Shown piece by piece: positions 1 through 5,141 of a stretch of DNA of 5,141 bases. The notes below the pieces were generated by a model, which made no database searches, was not told the DNA's origin, and was given only the letters and a program-made list of their open reading frames with translations. The stretch's first letter is position 1. Each line of letters opens with the position of its first letter. Both the position numbers and the translations under genes were made by a program. Source of the DNA: Pseudomonadota bacterium (GTDB lineage: Bacteria; Desulfobacterota; Desulfobacteria; Desulfobacterales; Desulfobacteraceae); contig JAHIVS010000080.1 of assembly GCA_018816605.1 (NCBI GenBank), forward strand, positions 1-5,141, read 5' to 3'.

Positions 1-498
1 GGGCATTGTTTCAAGATCCACCAGAATCCGGTCCTCTTTGGACGTTGGATAAAAACTGCCCACAAGAACCGGGGCCAGCTGCACCATTGGAACAAGCGGT
101 TTATCAGGATCTTTCAATGTCACAACCCTGTTTTGTTCAATTTCCAGGAAAAGCCCATGGGATGATTTTTTCTTATCCCCGAAATCAAAGGGTCGACAAA
201 AAAGATGAAAGCGGTTCCCGATTCGGGTGTATTTTCCCGGTGCATCCAGATCTTTTGAAGCAAGTTCCTTTTGATACCCCATGAGAACAAGTTCTTTTTC
301 CAGCATGTTCGCCGAGAGCTCCATACCGGGATATAAGACCAGGGGACGGGCATAGACCCTTGCGGGCAACTCCCAGAGTCTACCTTCAAATTTTTCCTTC
401 ACAATTGTATTAAACCCTGAAAAATGCCGGTAAAACAAACCGCCACAGACCAGTACCCCCACAAGCGAAAGAATTAAGATCCAACGGATACTTTTCAT
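1..498 (-). CDS. mrcB: Penicillin-binding protein 1B (bifunctional peptidoglycan synthase), N-terminal part, cut by window edge
   Basis: The frame read on the minus strand from the ATG at 498-496 stays open for 166 codons to the window edge, so only the N-terminus is visible. Residues about 5-23 form one hydrophobic segment (IRWILILSLVGVLVCGGLF), a signal anchor with almost no cytoplasmic tail. It is followed by LPARVYARPLVLYPGMEL (residues 44-61) and a KELVLMGYQKE stretch. These match the UB2H-type regulatory domain found between the membrane anchor and the glycosyltransferase domain in PBP1B. GSFYPTSKEDRILVDLE (147-163) matches the linker just before the GT51 domain. The glycosyltransferase and transpeptidase domains, and so all catalytic residues, lie outside the window. 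In the family these enzymes polymerise and crosslink peptidoglycan in the periplasm. The gene is divergent from the bam operon and probably a housekeeping neighbour. The family call rests on motif recognition; the start is supported by the anchor beginning right at Met1. Confidence 0.85.
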   Translation of the reverse strand, partial: MKSIRWILILSLVGVLVCGGLFYRHFSGFNTIVKEKFEGRLWELPARVYARPLVLYPGMELSANMLEKELVLMGYQKELASKDLDAPGKYTRIGNRFHLFCRPFDFGDKKKSSHGLFLEIEQNRVVTLKDPDKPLVPMVQLAPVLVGSFYPTSKEDRILVDLETMP

Positions 499-500
499 CT

Positions 501-529
501 TATCTCTGGTATCCAAGTACCAGAGGATA
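501..529 (-). promoter_or_regulatory. Inverted repeat / hairpin overlapping the ribosome-binding region of the PBP1B gene
   Basis: CTCTGGTA (504-511) and TACCAGAG (518-525) are perfect 8-bp complementary arms around a 6-base loop. The pairing extends outward through TAT/ATA after one bulged base (526). In the minus-strand transcript the hairpin would end three bases before the AAG/ATG junction. It would bury the weak Shine-Dalgarno-like AGAG (507-504), which lies 5 bases from the ATG at 498. It could be an mRNA structure that limits translation or a dimeric repressor operator; the sequence alone cannot decide. Confidence 0.5.
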
Positions 530-758
530 GATTAAACCCACGCATTTAATGACATTCACCTCTATCAAAGTTATCAGCAATAATCCAAGTTGCCATATTT
601 ATCATAGGTGGGGTGGATTTAGCAACGGAATACAATTCTTATGGCGCCTGATTTAGGGATCAGATCCTTTCTATTTTAGCACCGAAAAACGCCTTTTTCC
701 AAAGTGAAGACACCCCTGGGGGGAGACAAATTATATTTTTATTCGCCCTATATTTTCC
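530..758. other. Divergent intergenic stretch without a recognisable gene
   Basis: This is the middle of the 361-base gap between the divergent PBP1B and bamB genes. It is richer in A+T than the flanking genes and has no convincing ORF with a ribosome-binding site on either strand. It must hold the PBP1B promoter, but I cannot identify a good -35/-10 pair; the best minus-strand candidates are poor matches. Small symmetric elements are present: GGATC-A-GATCC (657-667), CTGAT/ATCAG (648-652/659-663) and CCCC-T-GGGG near 713-721. They are too short to name. The segment 730-758 is very A/T-rich and could act as an UP-element for the bamB promoter. Confidence 0.5.
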
Positions 759-800
759 TTGACACAACGCTATATTGTAGTTATTTAGTCGCTATATAAT
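759..800 (+). promoter_or_regulatory. Probable promoter of the bamB operon
   Basis: A perfect TTGACA lies at 759-764 and a perfect TATAAT at 795-800, but they are 30 bp apart, so they cannot form one normal sigma-70 promoter. Two readings are possible. TTGACA may pair with the weak TATTTA at 782-787 (17-bp spacer). Alternatively TATAAT may pair with the poor ATATTG at 772-777 (17-bp spacer), which would suit an activator-dependent promoter starting around 806-808 and giving a leader of about 53 bases. The region is saturated with repeats, so regulation is likely. The exact start site is inference. Confidence 0.5.
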
Positions 801-811
801 GGTTGTGTCAA
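759..811. repeat. Perfect 10-bp inverted repeat flanking the bamB promoter core
   Basis: TTGACACAAC (759-768) is the exact reverse complement of GTTGTGTCAA (802-811), with a 33-bp spacer that includes the TATAAT box. A third imperfect copy, TGACAACAACG, occurs at 829-839 with one inserted base. Arms 43 bp centre to centre (about four helical turns) would place two bound proteins on the same face of the DNA. A spacer this long argues against a simple RNA hairpin and for a protein-binding operator. The regulator is not encoded in the window. Confidence 0.6.
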
Positions 812-824
812 TATCGACATAGCG
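768..824. repeat. Repeated CGCTATAT half-sites in the bamB promoter (possible operator)
   Basis: CGCTATAT occurs at 768-775 and again at 790-797, direct copies exactly 22 bp apart (two helical turns). A shorter inverted copy, ATAGCG, lies at 819-824, and a degenerate CGCCCTATAT lies at 745-754. The element resembles the half-site of the molybdate regulator ModE (CGnTATAT type). That would fit an operon for a tungsten enzyme and its metal-insertion proteins, although ModE sites are normally inverted rather than direct repeats. Assignment to ModE or to the tungstate regulator TunR is a hypothesis only. Confidence 0.45.
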
Positions 825-848
825 ATAATGACAACAACGGTAATAAAT

Positions 849-854
849 GGAGAG
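849..854 (+). promoter_or_regulatory. Ribosome-binding site deciding the bamB start
   Basis: GGAGAG at 849-854 is a strong Shine-Dalgarno sequence 5 bases before the ATG at 860. It settles the start against an in-frame TTG at 803, which would add 19 residues (rich in Asn and Asp) encoded by promoter DNA. Confidence 0.85.
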
Positions 855-859
855 AAGCA

Positions 860-2827
860 ATGATAAGATACGCCGAAACAGGATATAACCTGGAAATTGA
901 TTTAACCCGTGGCAACATCGAACGGGTGGAAACCGATCCAAAACTTATGGCGCTTTATCTGGGGGGCCTGGGCACCAGTGTTAAGATACATTATGACAGA
1001 GTTCCCCCTGAAACCCGGGCATTTGATCCGGAGAATCTATTAATCTTCAGCACCGGACTCCTCTGCGGGACCCCTGCTTTCAGCGCCAACCGCACCCTTA
1101 TCAGCTTCATTTCTCCCCAGACCGATTTACTGGCGTATCCAATGATGGGGGGGTTTTGGTCAGCGGAATTGAAATATGCCGGATATGACAAAGTGATCGT
1201 TCGCGGCAAGTCCCCGGAACTGATTTATATCTGGATACACAACGATCAGGTGGAAATCCGGGATGCCGCCCATTTGCAGGGAAAGGGCGCCATTGAAACC
1301 CAGGAGCTCATAAGGCAGGAACTGAACGACCCCGATATTCAGGTGCTCGCCATTGGCCTGGCCGGGGAAAACAGATGCTTTACCGCCTCCATTGAGCAGT
1401 CCCGATCCAGCTCCAGCAGAGGCGGGGGCGGGGCGGTGTTGGGAGACAAACGAATAAAGGCGGTGGCCGTTCGGGGGACAAAATCGATAAACCTTGCCCG
1501 GGGCGCCCAATTCATGGACGAAATGAAAAAAATCACCCAATATATAAACTTTCGAAATGAAAACCCCATTCCAGAAGTGATGCCCATCCTTTCCGGTATC
1601 GGATCACCCCAGATGATGAAACATGTCGATGAAAAATGGCATACGGAAAGTTTTGCCTGGGGTAATGCCCGGACCCGGCGGCGAGACTTCTGGACCAAGG
1701 AGATTGAGGACAGTTGGACAAAAAGTCAAACAGACGCCATCAAGCGGTTCATCAGCTGCTTTAATTGTCCCCAGCAATGCGGGGCCCTGATTTCCCACAA
1801 AGATGTCCCCAATTACATGATAAAATGTTTTTCAAAACTGACCTATGCAATGGCGGCCTATGTGGATGACCTCGATTTTACCTGGCGAATCTGCAAGCGC
1901 GCCTTTGAGTATGGGTTGGACTCCTTTTCAACCCCCCAGATCCTGGCCTTTGGTGTTGAACTCTATGAAGCCGGTATTCTGACAGATACCGATTTTGAAG
2001 GATGCCCCAAGGACAATGAAGGCAGATTCTTCTGGCTGCTGGACCGGGTTGCACGAAGGGAGGGAATTGGCGACATTCTGGCCGACGGCACCTATTGGGC
2101 GGCCCGGAGGATCGGCAAGGGGGCTGAGGCCTTTGACCATAACACCACAAAAAAGCACGAACAGATGAATATCAAACTGGGAATGCTGGATCCCATGTAT
2201 TACCTGATGTATGCCACCAATGAAAAAATCAGTATCACCCAGATTGAAGGCAACTGGCCCCAGGCGGCTTTCCCCACAAAAGAAAAGCGAGAAAGCTTTG
2301 TCGCCGACTGGCCCCAGCTTCCCAATGATCGTTTTAAACAATATTTCATCGACTGGGAACCCCGGGGAGAACACTCCAATCCCCATTACCCCACTCCCCA
2401 AATCGCATCGGAAATTGTGGATTGGATGGAGATGCTCCACAACATTGATGATGCCCTGGGAATCTGCTGCGGCATGGGGTCCTTCTGCCTCAAGCCCCCC
2501 TACCACGTCCACAATTACCCCAAATTGGTCTCGGCGGCCACCGGCATGGATGTGAACAAAGAGGATTTGAAGAAAATTGTCAGCAGAAGCCGGAACCTTC
2601 ACCGGGCGTTTAACAACACAAGGGGCATGAAAAGGCCCGATGAACGTCCGCCCCAGGATCATTGGAAGCATCGATTTCCAGAACTTGAAGAAGATCTTTT
2701 GACCCATTATTACACCTTTAAGGGCTGGAATTATGATGGGGTTCCCACGAAAGAAACTTTGGAAGAATTAGGCCTGGCCCATGTTGCAAAGGACCTGGAA
2801 GAGAGGGGGATTTTAAAAAATGCCTAA
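860..2827 (+). CDS. bamB: Class II benzoyl-CoA reductase, tungsten-containing catalytic subunit BamB (or a close BamB-like paralogue)
   Basis: The 655-residue product belongs to the aldehyde:ferredoxin oxidoreductase family and has the length expected for BamB (about 650). In the family it reduces the benzoyl-CoA ring to the cyclohexa-1,5-diene-1-carboxyl-CoA product at a tungsten bis-pterin site, in the cytoplasm. Visible features: the N-terminal RYAETGY and YLGGLGT; pterin-domain motifs FISPQTD (83-89) and GGFW...KYAGYD (97-109); SRGGGGAVLGDK (186-197); NARTRRRDFW (269-278). The [4Fe-4S] ligands are C300-x2-C303-x3-C307, with C536 in DDALGIC; GLD (352-354) is the other family pterin motif. 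C323 in MIKCFSKL aligns with the tungsten-ligating Cys322 of Geobacter BamB (one-residue offset). The whole length reads like BamB rather than generic AOR. Odd point: the segment before KWH261 reads QMMKHVDEKWH, which may change active-site residues (see findings). Its last 8 bases overlap bamC. The exact acyl-CoA substrate is not provable from sequence. Confidence 0.9.
   Translation: MIRYAETGYNLEIDLTRGNIERVETDPKLMALYLGGLGTSVKIHYDRVPPETRAFDPENLLIFSTGLLCGTPAFSANRTLISFISPQTDLLAYPMMGGFWSAELKYAGYDKVIVRGKSPELIYIWIHNDQVEIRDAAHLQGKGAIETQELIRQELNDPDIQVLAIGLAGENRCFTASIEQSRSSSSRGGGGAVLGDKRIKAVAVRGTKSINLARGAQFMDEMKKITQYINFRNENPIPEVMPILSGIGSPQMMKHVDEKWHTESFAWGNARTRRRDFWTKEIEDSWTKSQTDAIKRFISCFNCPQQCGALISHKDVPNYMIKCFSKLTYAMAAYVDDLDFTWRICKRAFEYGLDSFSTPQILAFGVELYEAGILTDTDFEGCPKDNEGRFFWLLDRVARREGIGDILADGTYWAARRIGKGAEAFDHNTTKKHEQMNIKLGMLDPMYYLMYATNEKISITQIEGNWPQAAFPTKEKRESFVADWPQLPNDRFKQYFIDWEPRGEHSNPHYPTPQIASEIVDWMEMLHNIDDALGICCGMGSFCLKPPYHVHNYPKLVSAATGMDVNKEDLKKIVSRSRNLHRAFNNTRGMKRPDERPPQDHWKHRFPELEEDLLTHYYTFKGWNYDGVPTKETLEELGLAHVAKDLEERGILKNA
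2801..2810 (+). promoter_or_regulatory. Ribosome-binding site of bamC inside the bamB 3' end
   Basis: The purine run GAGAGGGGGA lies inside the last codons of bamB, 9 bases before the bamC ATG at 2820. Because bamC starts before bamB stops (2825-2827), terminating ribosomes can reinitiate. This translational coupling fits equal production of two complex partners. Confidence 0.65.
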
Positions 2828-3350
2828 AATCAAAAAAAAAATCAAAACCATCAAAATTGATGCGGATAAATGCAATGGGTGCCGGACCTGTGAAATCGTC
2901 TGTTCCGCCTTCCACGCCCAACCGGCATACTCAAGCGTTAATCCGGCAGCCGCCCGTATCCATATCACCACCCACCGCCTAAAAGATATCTGGCTGCCCA
3001 TCTTTGCAGGAGAGTATACCCCTGCCGAATGCAACGGCAGGGACAAATATATTATCGACGGAAAGGAATATGACGAGTGCGCTTTCTGCCGAGCGACCTG
3101 CCCCTCCAGAAATCTTTTCAGGGAACCGGATACAGGGCTCCCCTTAAAATGCGACATGTGTGAAGGAGAAGAGACGCCTTTGTGTGTGGAGTGGTGCCTC
3201 AATGATGTTCTGATTTATGAAGAAAGGGAAGCGGAGGTTGAAGAACAAATTGAGTTAAATGAGCTGGAGGCCGGATTGAATTCGTTGATCGACAAATTCG
3301 GACTGGAAAATATCGGCACCACCTTTTCACGCATGTCACAGAAAAACTAA
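2820..3350 (+). CDS. bamC: Class II benzoyl-CoA reductase iron-sulfur subunit BamC (ferredoxin-like electron carrier)
   Basis: The 176-residue protein is a polyferredoxin of the HycB/DmsB type, and its size and order behind bamB match BamC. It carries 12 cysteines: C18-x2-C21-x2-C24-x3-C28; C71; C87-x2-C90-x3-C94; C111-x2-C114-x7-C122-x3-C126. That is enough for three [4Fe-4S] clusters. Signature stretches are DKCNGCRTCEIVCSAFHA, AGEYTPAECNGRDKY and GKEYDECAFCRATCPSR. There is no signal peptide or membrane segment, so it is cytoplasmic. Its proposed role is to pass electrons from the larger BamDEFGHI module to the BamB cluster. The N-terminus is very lysine-rich (KIKKKIKTIK), while the tail from about residue 134 is acidic (EEREAEVEEQIELNE) and probably helical, which suggests a docking surface. 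The following gene starts 39 bases downstream with no terminator between. BamC is favoured over a generic AOR-associated ferredoxin because of the whole-length resemblance and the coupling to bamB. Confidence 0.88.
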   Translation: MPKIKKKIKTIKIDADKCNGCRTCEIVCSAFHAQPAYSSVNPAAARIHITTHRLKDIWLPIFAGEYTPAECNGRDKYIIDGKEYDECAFCRATCPSRNLFREPDTGLPLKCDMCEGEETPLCVEWCLNDVLIYEEREAEVEEQIELNELEAGLNSLIDKFGLENIGTTFSRMSQKN

Positions 3351-3379
3351 AAAAGGGTGCCAACACGGCACAATCTAAT

Positions 3380-3385
3380 GGGAGA
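3380..3385 (+). promoter_or_regulatory. Ribosome-binding site deciding the first moeA start
   Basis: GGGAGA at 3380-3385 lies 4 bases before the ATG at 3390, giving a protein starting MAREQLMGYEQAL. Upstream in-frame starts (GTG at 3357, ATG at 3378) lack a comparable site at proper distance, and family resemblance begins only after 3390. Confidence 0.75.
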
Positions 3386-3389
3386 AACA

Positions 3390-4643
3390 ATGGCCAGAGA
3401 ACAATTGATGGGCTACGAACAGGCGCTGCACCTGACGCTTGAAACGATATCCCCCCTGGGGGGCGGCCAGGTGGTTCATCTTGCCGAGGGTTTGGGCAGG
3501 GTGGTTCTTGAAGATCTTTGTTCCCGGGTGGATTCCCCCTCCATTGATGCCTCCATGAAGGACGGCTATGCGGTTCAATCAGATGAAATCAAGGGCGCAA
3601 CCCCACAAACCCAAGTCACATTAAAAATCATCGGAACAGCTGCTGCCGGAGATCCCACCCGAGAAGCGTTAACCCCCGGGACCGCTGTTCGGATTCTGAC
3701 CGGGGCAAAAATCCCCAAGGGGGCCAATGCGGTGCTTGCCGAAGAGTTCACCACCCGAAAAGATGATATTCTGACGGTTTTTAATACGGCGGAGCCCGGC
3801 CGGAATATTTTACCCAGGGGGGCCGATGTCCATACCGGTGAATTGATTGTGTCAAAGGGGAGCTGCCTTTCTCCCGGCATGATTGGTATTATTGCCGCTG
3901 CCGGATATGGCAAGATACAGGTTTATCCCCGGCCCCGGGTTGCCATTCTGGCAACGGGCGATGAACTGATCGTTCCCGGACACCCCCTGCCCGACGGAAA
4001 ACTATATGCCAGCAATATGGAAATGTTAAAGGCATGGTGCCGGGGATACGGCATGCCCACCACTTTCTCCATCCTCACCGACACGAGGCAGGTCATCACA
4101 AAGAAAATAGCCAAGGTGATTGCCAGCCATGATGCCATCATCACCAGCGGCGGTGCATGGACCGGTGATCGGGATTTTGTTGCCGACACCCTGGACACCC
4201 TGGGGTGGAAAAAACTATTTCATTCCATTCGCATGGGTCCTGGAAAACCCGTAGGATTCGGGATGCTCGACCAAAAGCCTGTTTTTCTGCTTCCCGGAGG
4301 GCCGCCCTCAAATCTCACAGCCTTTCTTAAGATTGCACTCCCGGGTCTTTTGAAACTGGGGGGTCATGCCAATACATACCTGCCCCGGATGATGGTAACC
4401 CTTGAAAAACAACTTACGGGCCGCCACATCGACTGGACCGAATTCGTATACGGCAAATTAGAAACCCAGGGAGAGCGCACCCTTTTTTCACCCCTCAAGC
4501 TGACCAGCCGGTTAAAATCCATGGCAGGTGCCCAGGGGGTCATTGCCATTCCCGAAGGAGAAACATCCCTTCGGGCCGGGACCATGGTGGAAGCCCAGTT
4601 GTTCCCCTGGCAAACGCCCCATGACCCTTTGACAACCGTTTAA
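3390..4643 (+). CDS. moeA: MoeA-family molybdopterin metal-transferase, atypical subgroup (proposed tungsten insertion)
   Basis: The 417-residue product has the normal full length of MoeA, the cytoplasmic enzyme that inserts molybdate or tungstate into adenylylated molybdopterin. Motifs in order: DASMKDGYAV (53-62, with D58 of the DGYA signature), VRILTGAKIPKGANAV (100-115), LPRGADVHTGE (141-151), VAILATGDELIVPG (184-197), TSGGAWTGDRDFV (252-264), GPGKPVGFG (283-291), LLPGGPPSN (300-308) and a C-terminal barrel-like QGVIAIPEG (382-390). Several motifs differ from the textbook form: KDGYA rather than MDGYA, SGGAW rather than SGGVS, GPGKP rather than KPGKP (one conserved lysine lost), and LPGGPPSN rather than LPGNPVS. 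No frame damage is seen, so this is a diverged but intact paralogue. Its place between bamC and a second moeA suggests service to the BamB cofactor, possibly with tungsten preference. Family membership is certain; the metal specificity is inference. Confidence 0.9.
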   Translation: MAREQLMGYEQALHLTLETISPLGGGQVVHLAEGLGRVVLEDLCSRVDSPSIDASMKDGYAVQSDEIKGATPQTQVTLKIIGTAAAGDPTREALTPGTAVRILTGAKIPKGANAVLAEEFTTRKDDILTVFNTAEPGRNILPRGADVHTGELIVSKGSCLSPGMIGIIAAAGYGKIQVYPRPRVAILATGDELIVPGHPLPDGKLYASNMEMLKAWCRGYGMPTTFSILTDTRQVITKKIAKVIASHDAIITSGGAWTGDRDFVADTLDTLGWKKLFHSIRMGPGKPVGFGMLDQKPVFLLPGGPPSNLTAFLKIALPGLLKLGGHANTYLPRMMVTLEKQLTGRHIDWTEFVYGKLETQGERTLFSPLKLTSRLKSMAGAQGVIAIPEGETSLRAGTMVEAQLFPWQTPHDPLTTV

Positions 4644-4658
4644 AATACAAACCAACCC

Positions 4659-4665
4659 AGGAAGG
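4659..4665 (+). promoter_or_regulatory. Ribosome-binding site of the second moeA
   Basis: AGGAAGG at 4659-4665 stands 7 bases before the ATG at 4673, near-optimal sequence and spacing. It lies in the 29-base gap after the TAA of the preceding gene. No hairpin or T-run suggesting a terminator is present in that gap. Confidence 0.8.
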
Positions 4666-4672
4666 CTTCTCC

Positions 4673-5141
4673 ATGATTGATCTTAAAAAGACGCAAAAAC
4701 TGATAGTGGAAGCAACCCCTGTTCTGGGGCGGGAAAGTGTGCCCCTTCTTGAGGCAATGGGAAGAGCCCTTTTCGAAGACATCATCGTCCTGGAAGACCT
4801 TCCGGCATCGGACATTTCAGCCCTGGACGGCTACGCGGTCCACCACACCTGCCTTTCTGGTGCCTCACCCCACACCCCGGTACGCTTAAAAATTATCGGA
4901 GAATCACCCGCCGGAACCCCATGCAATGCCATTGTGAAAGCGGGTGAAGCAGTCCGGATCATGACCGGAGGGATGATACCCAAAGGGGCTGACACCGTTG
5001 TAAAACTGGAGGACACAGAGGAAGACAACGCCCATGTTGTCTGCAAGAATGATCCGGGATGGGGAAAGGGAATTCGATTCCAGGGAGAATCCCTTAAAAA
5101 AGGAAAAACCCTCCTCCATGCAGGAGATATCATAAGCCCCC
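4673..5141 (+). CDS. moeA: Second MoeA-family molybdopterin metal-transferase, N-terminal part, cut by window edge
   Basis: The frame is open from the ATG at 4673 to the right edge (156 codons plus one base); a full MoeA would be about 400 residues. The visible part covers MoeA domains 1-2: the start MIDLKKTQKLIVEATPVLG, then LPASDISALDGYAV (43-56, D52 of DGYA), AGEAVRIMTGGMIPKGAD (90-107), VVKLED (109-114) and GKGIRFQGESLKKGKTLL (131-148). These are closer to canonical MoeA (ISALDGYAV, RIMTGG) than the preceding gene. The catalytic central domain (TGDEL, SGG, KPGKP, LPGNP motifs) is beyond the window, so it cannot be said whether those are intact. Co-transcription with the first moeA suggests the two proteins act on the same cofactor, as homologues with divided roles or as a heterodimer; MoeA is normally a homodimer whose active site is shared between subunits. 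Confidence 0.9.
   Translation, partial: MIDLKKTQKLIVEATPVLGRESVPLLEAMGRALFEDIIVLEDLPASDISALDGYAVHHTCLSGASPHTPVRLKIIGESPAGTPCNAIVKAGEAVRIMTGGMIPKGADTVVKLEDTEEDNAHVVCKNDPGWGKGIRFQGESLKKGKTLLHAGDIISP

Noticed and set aside
6..389. Open frames on the plus strand (6-284) and in another minus frame (120-389)
   Set aside because: Both are other-frame shadows of the PBP1B coding frame, which is open through the edge and carries recognisable family motifs.
642..660. Possible sigma-54 promoter (TGGCGC...) in the intergenic region
   Set aside because: The -12 GC element at the required spacing is missing (TTAGG instead of TTGCA-like).
641..667. Small palindromes GGCGCC, CTGAT/ATCAG and GGATC-A-GATCC in the intergenic region
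   Set aside because: The arms are 5-6 bp or less and mutually exclusive, with no T-run for a terminator and no known operator match. They are consistent with chance.
803..859. In-frame upstream extension of bamB from a TTG at 803
   Set aside because: It runs through promoter and repeat DNA, encodes a low-complexity Asn/Asp-rich peptide and lacks a Shine-Dalgarno site. The ATG at 860 has GGAGAG and gives the expected BamB N-terminus.
1928..2707. Long minus-strand open frame (259 codons) inside bamB
   Set aside because: It is antisense to a clear, full-length BamB coding frame, shows no domain motifs, and has no ribosome-binding site. It is a by-product of bamB codon usage.
3357..3389. Earlier starts for the first moeA (GTG 3357, ATG 3378)
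   Set aside because: The ATG at 3390 has the best-spaced Shine-Dalgarno sequence, and no MoeA-like residues precede it.
3351..3389. Possible terminator between bamC and moeA
   Set aside because: The gap has no GC-rich stem followed by a T-run; it contains an A-run and the next ribosome-binding site, which favours read-through.
1..5141. CRISPR array, tRNA, rRNA, insertion sequence or transposase
   Set aside because: No spaced direct repeats of the right size, no cloverleaf or rRNA-like segment and no transposase motifs were seen; nearly all the DNA is explained by five protein genes.

Overview
The window looks like chromosome from a strictly anaerobic Gram-negative bacterium that degrades aromatic compounds, most likely a member of the Desulfobacterota (Desulfobacteraceae-like sulfate reducer or a relative of Geobacter/Syntrophus). 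This is inferred from two things: a bamB-bamC pair, the tungsten-dependent class II benzoyl-CoA reductase core known only from obligate anaerobes, and a divergent gene for a PBP1B-type peptidoglycan synthase with a UB2H-like segment. The taxonomic placement is inference; no marker gene is present.

Layout. Positions 1-498 (minus strand) hold the N-terminal 166 codons of a penicillin-binding protein 1B, which runs off the left edge. A 361-base divergent intergenic region follows (499-859). It has a hairpin against the PBP start codon (501-529), a stretch with no recognisable gene (530-758), and a densely patterned promoter region (759-837) with a perfect 10-bp inverted repeat (TTGACACAAC / GTTGTGTCAA), repeated CGCTATAT half-sites and a perfect TATAAT box. 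On the plus strand come bamB (860-2827), bamC (2820-3350, overlapping bamB by 8 bases), a complete but atypical moeA-like gene (3390-4643), and a second, more canonical moeA gene (4673 to the right edge, truncated).

How they work together. The four plus-strand genes are tightly packed (8-base overlap, then 39- and 29-base gaps), each has a Shine-Dalgarno sequence, and I see no terminator between them, so they are probably one operon. BamB would be the aldehyde:ferredoxin-oxidoreductase-like catalytic subunit carrying a tungsten bis-pterin cofactor and one [4Fe-4S] cluster. BamC would be its multi-cluster ferredoxin-like partner. The two MoeA proteins are of the family that inserts the metal oxyanion into the pterin dithiolene. 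Their tandem position behind a tungsten enzyme suggests dedicated tungsten-cofactor assembly for BamB. The remaining subunits of the full complex (BamDEFGHI) are not in this window.

The points most worth checking are the paired, divergent MoeA proteins, apparent substitutions in the BamB active-site segment, and the repeat-rich promoter, which may be an operator for a ModE/TunR-like oxyanion sensor or an aromatic-compound regulator.
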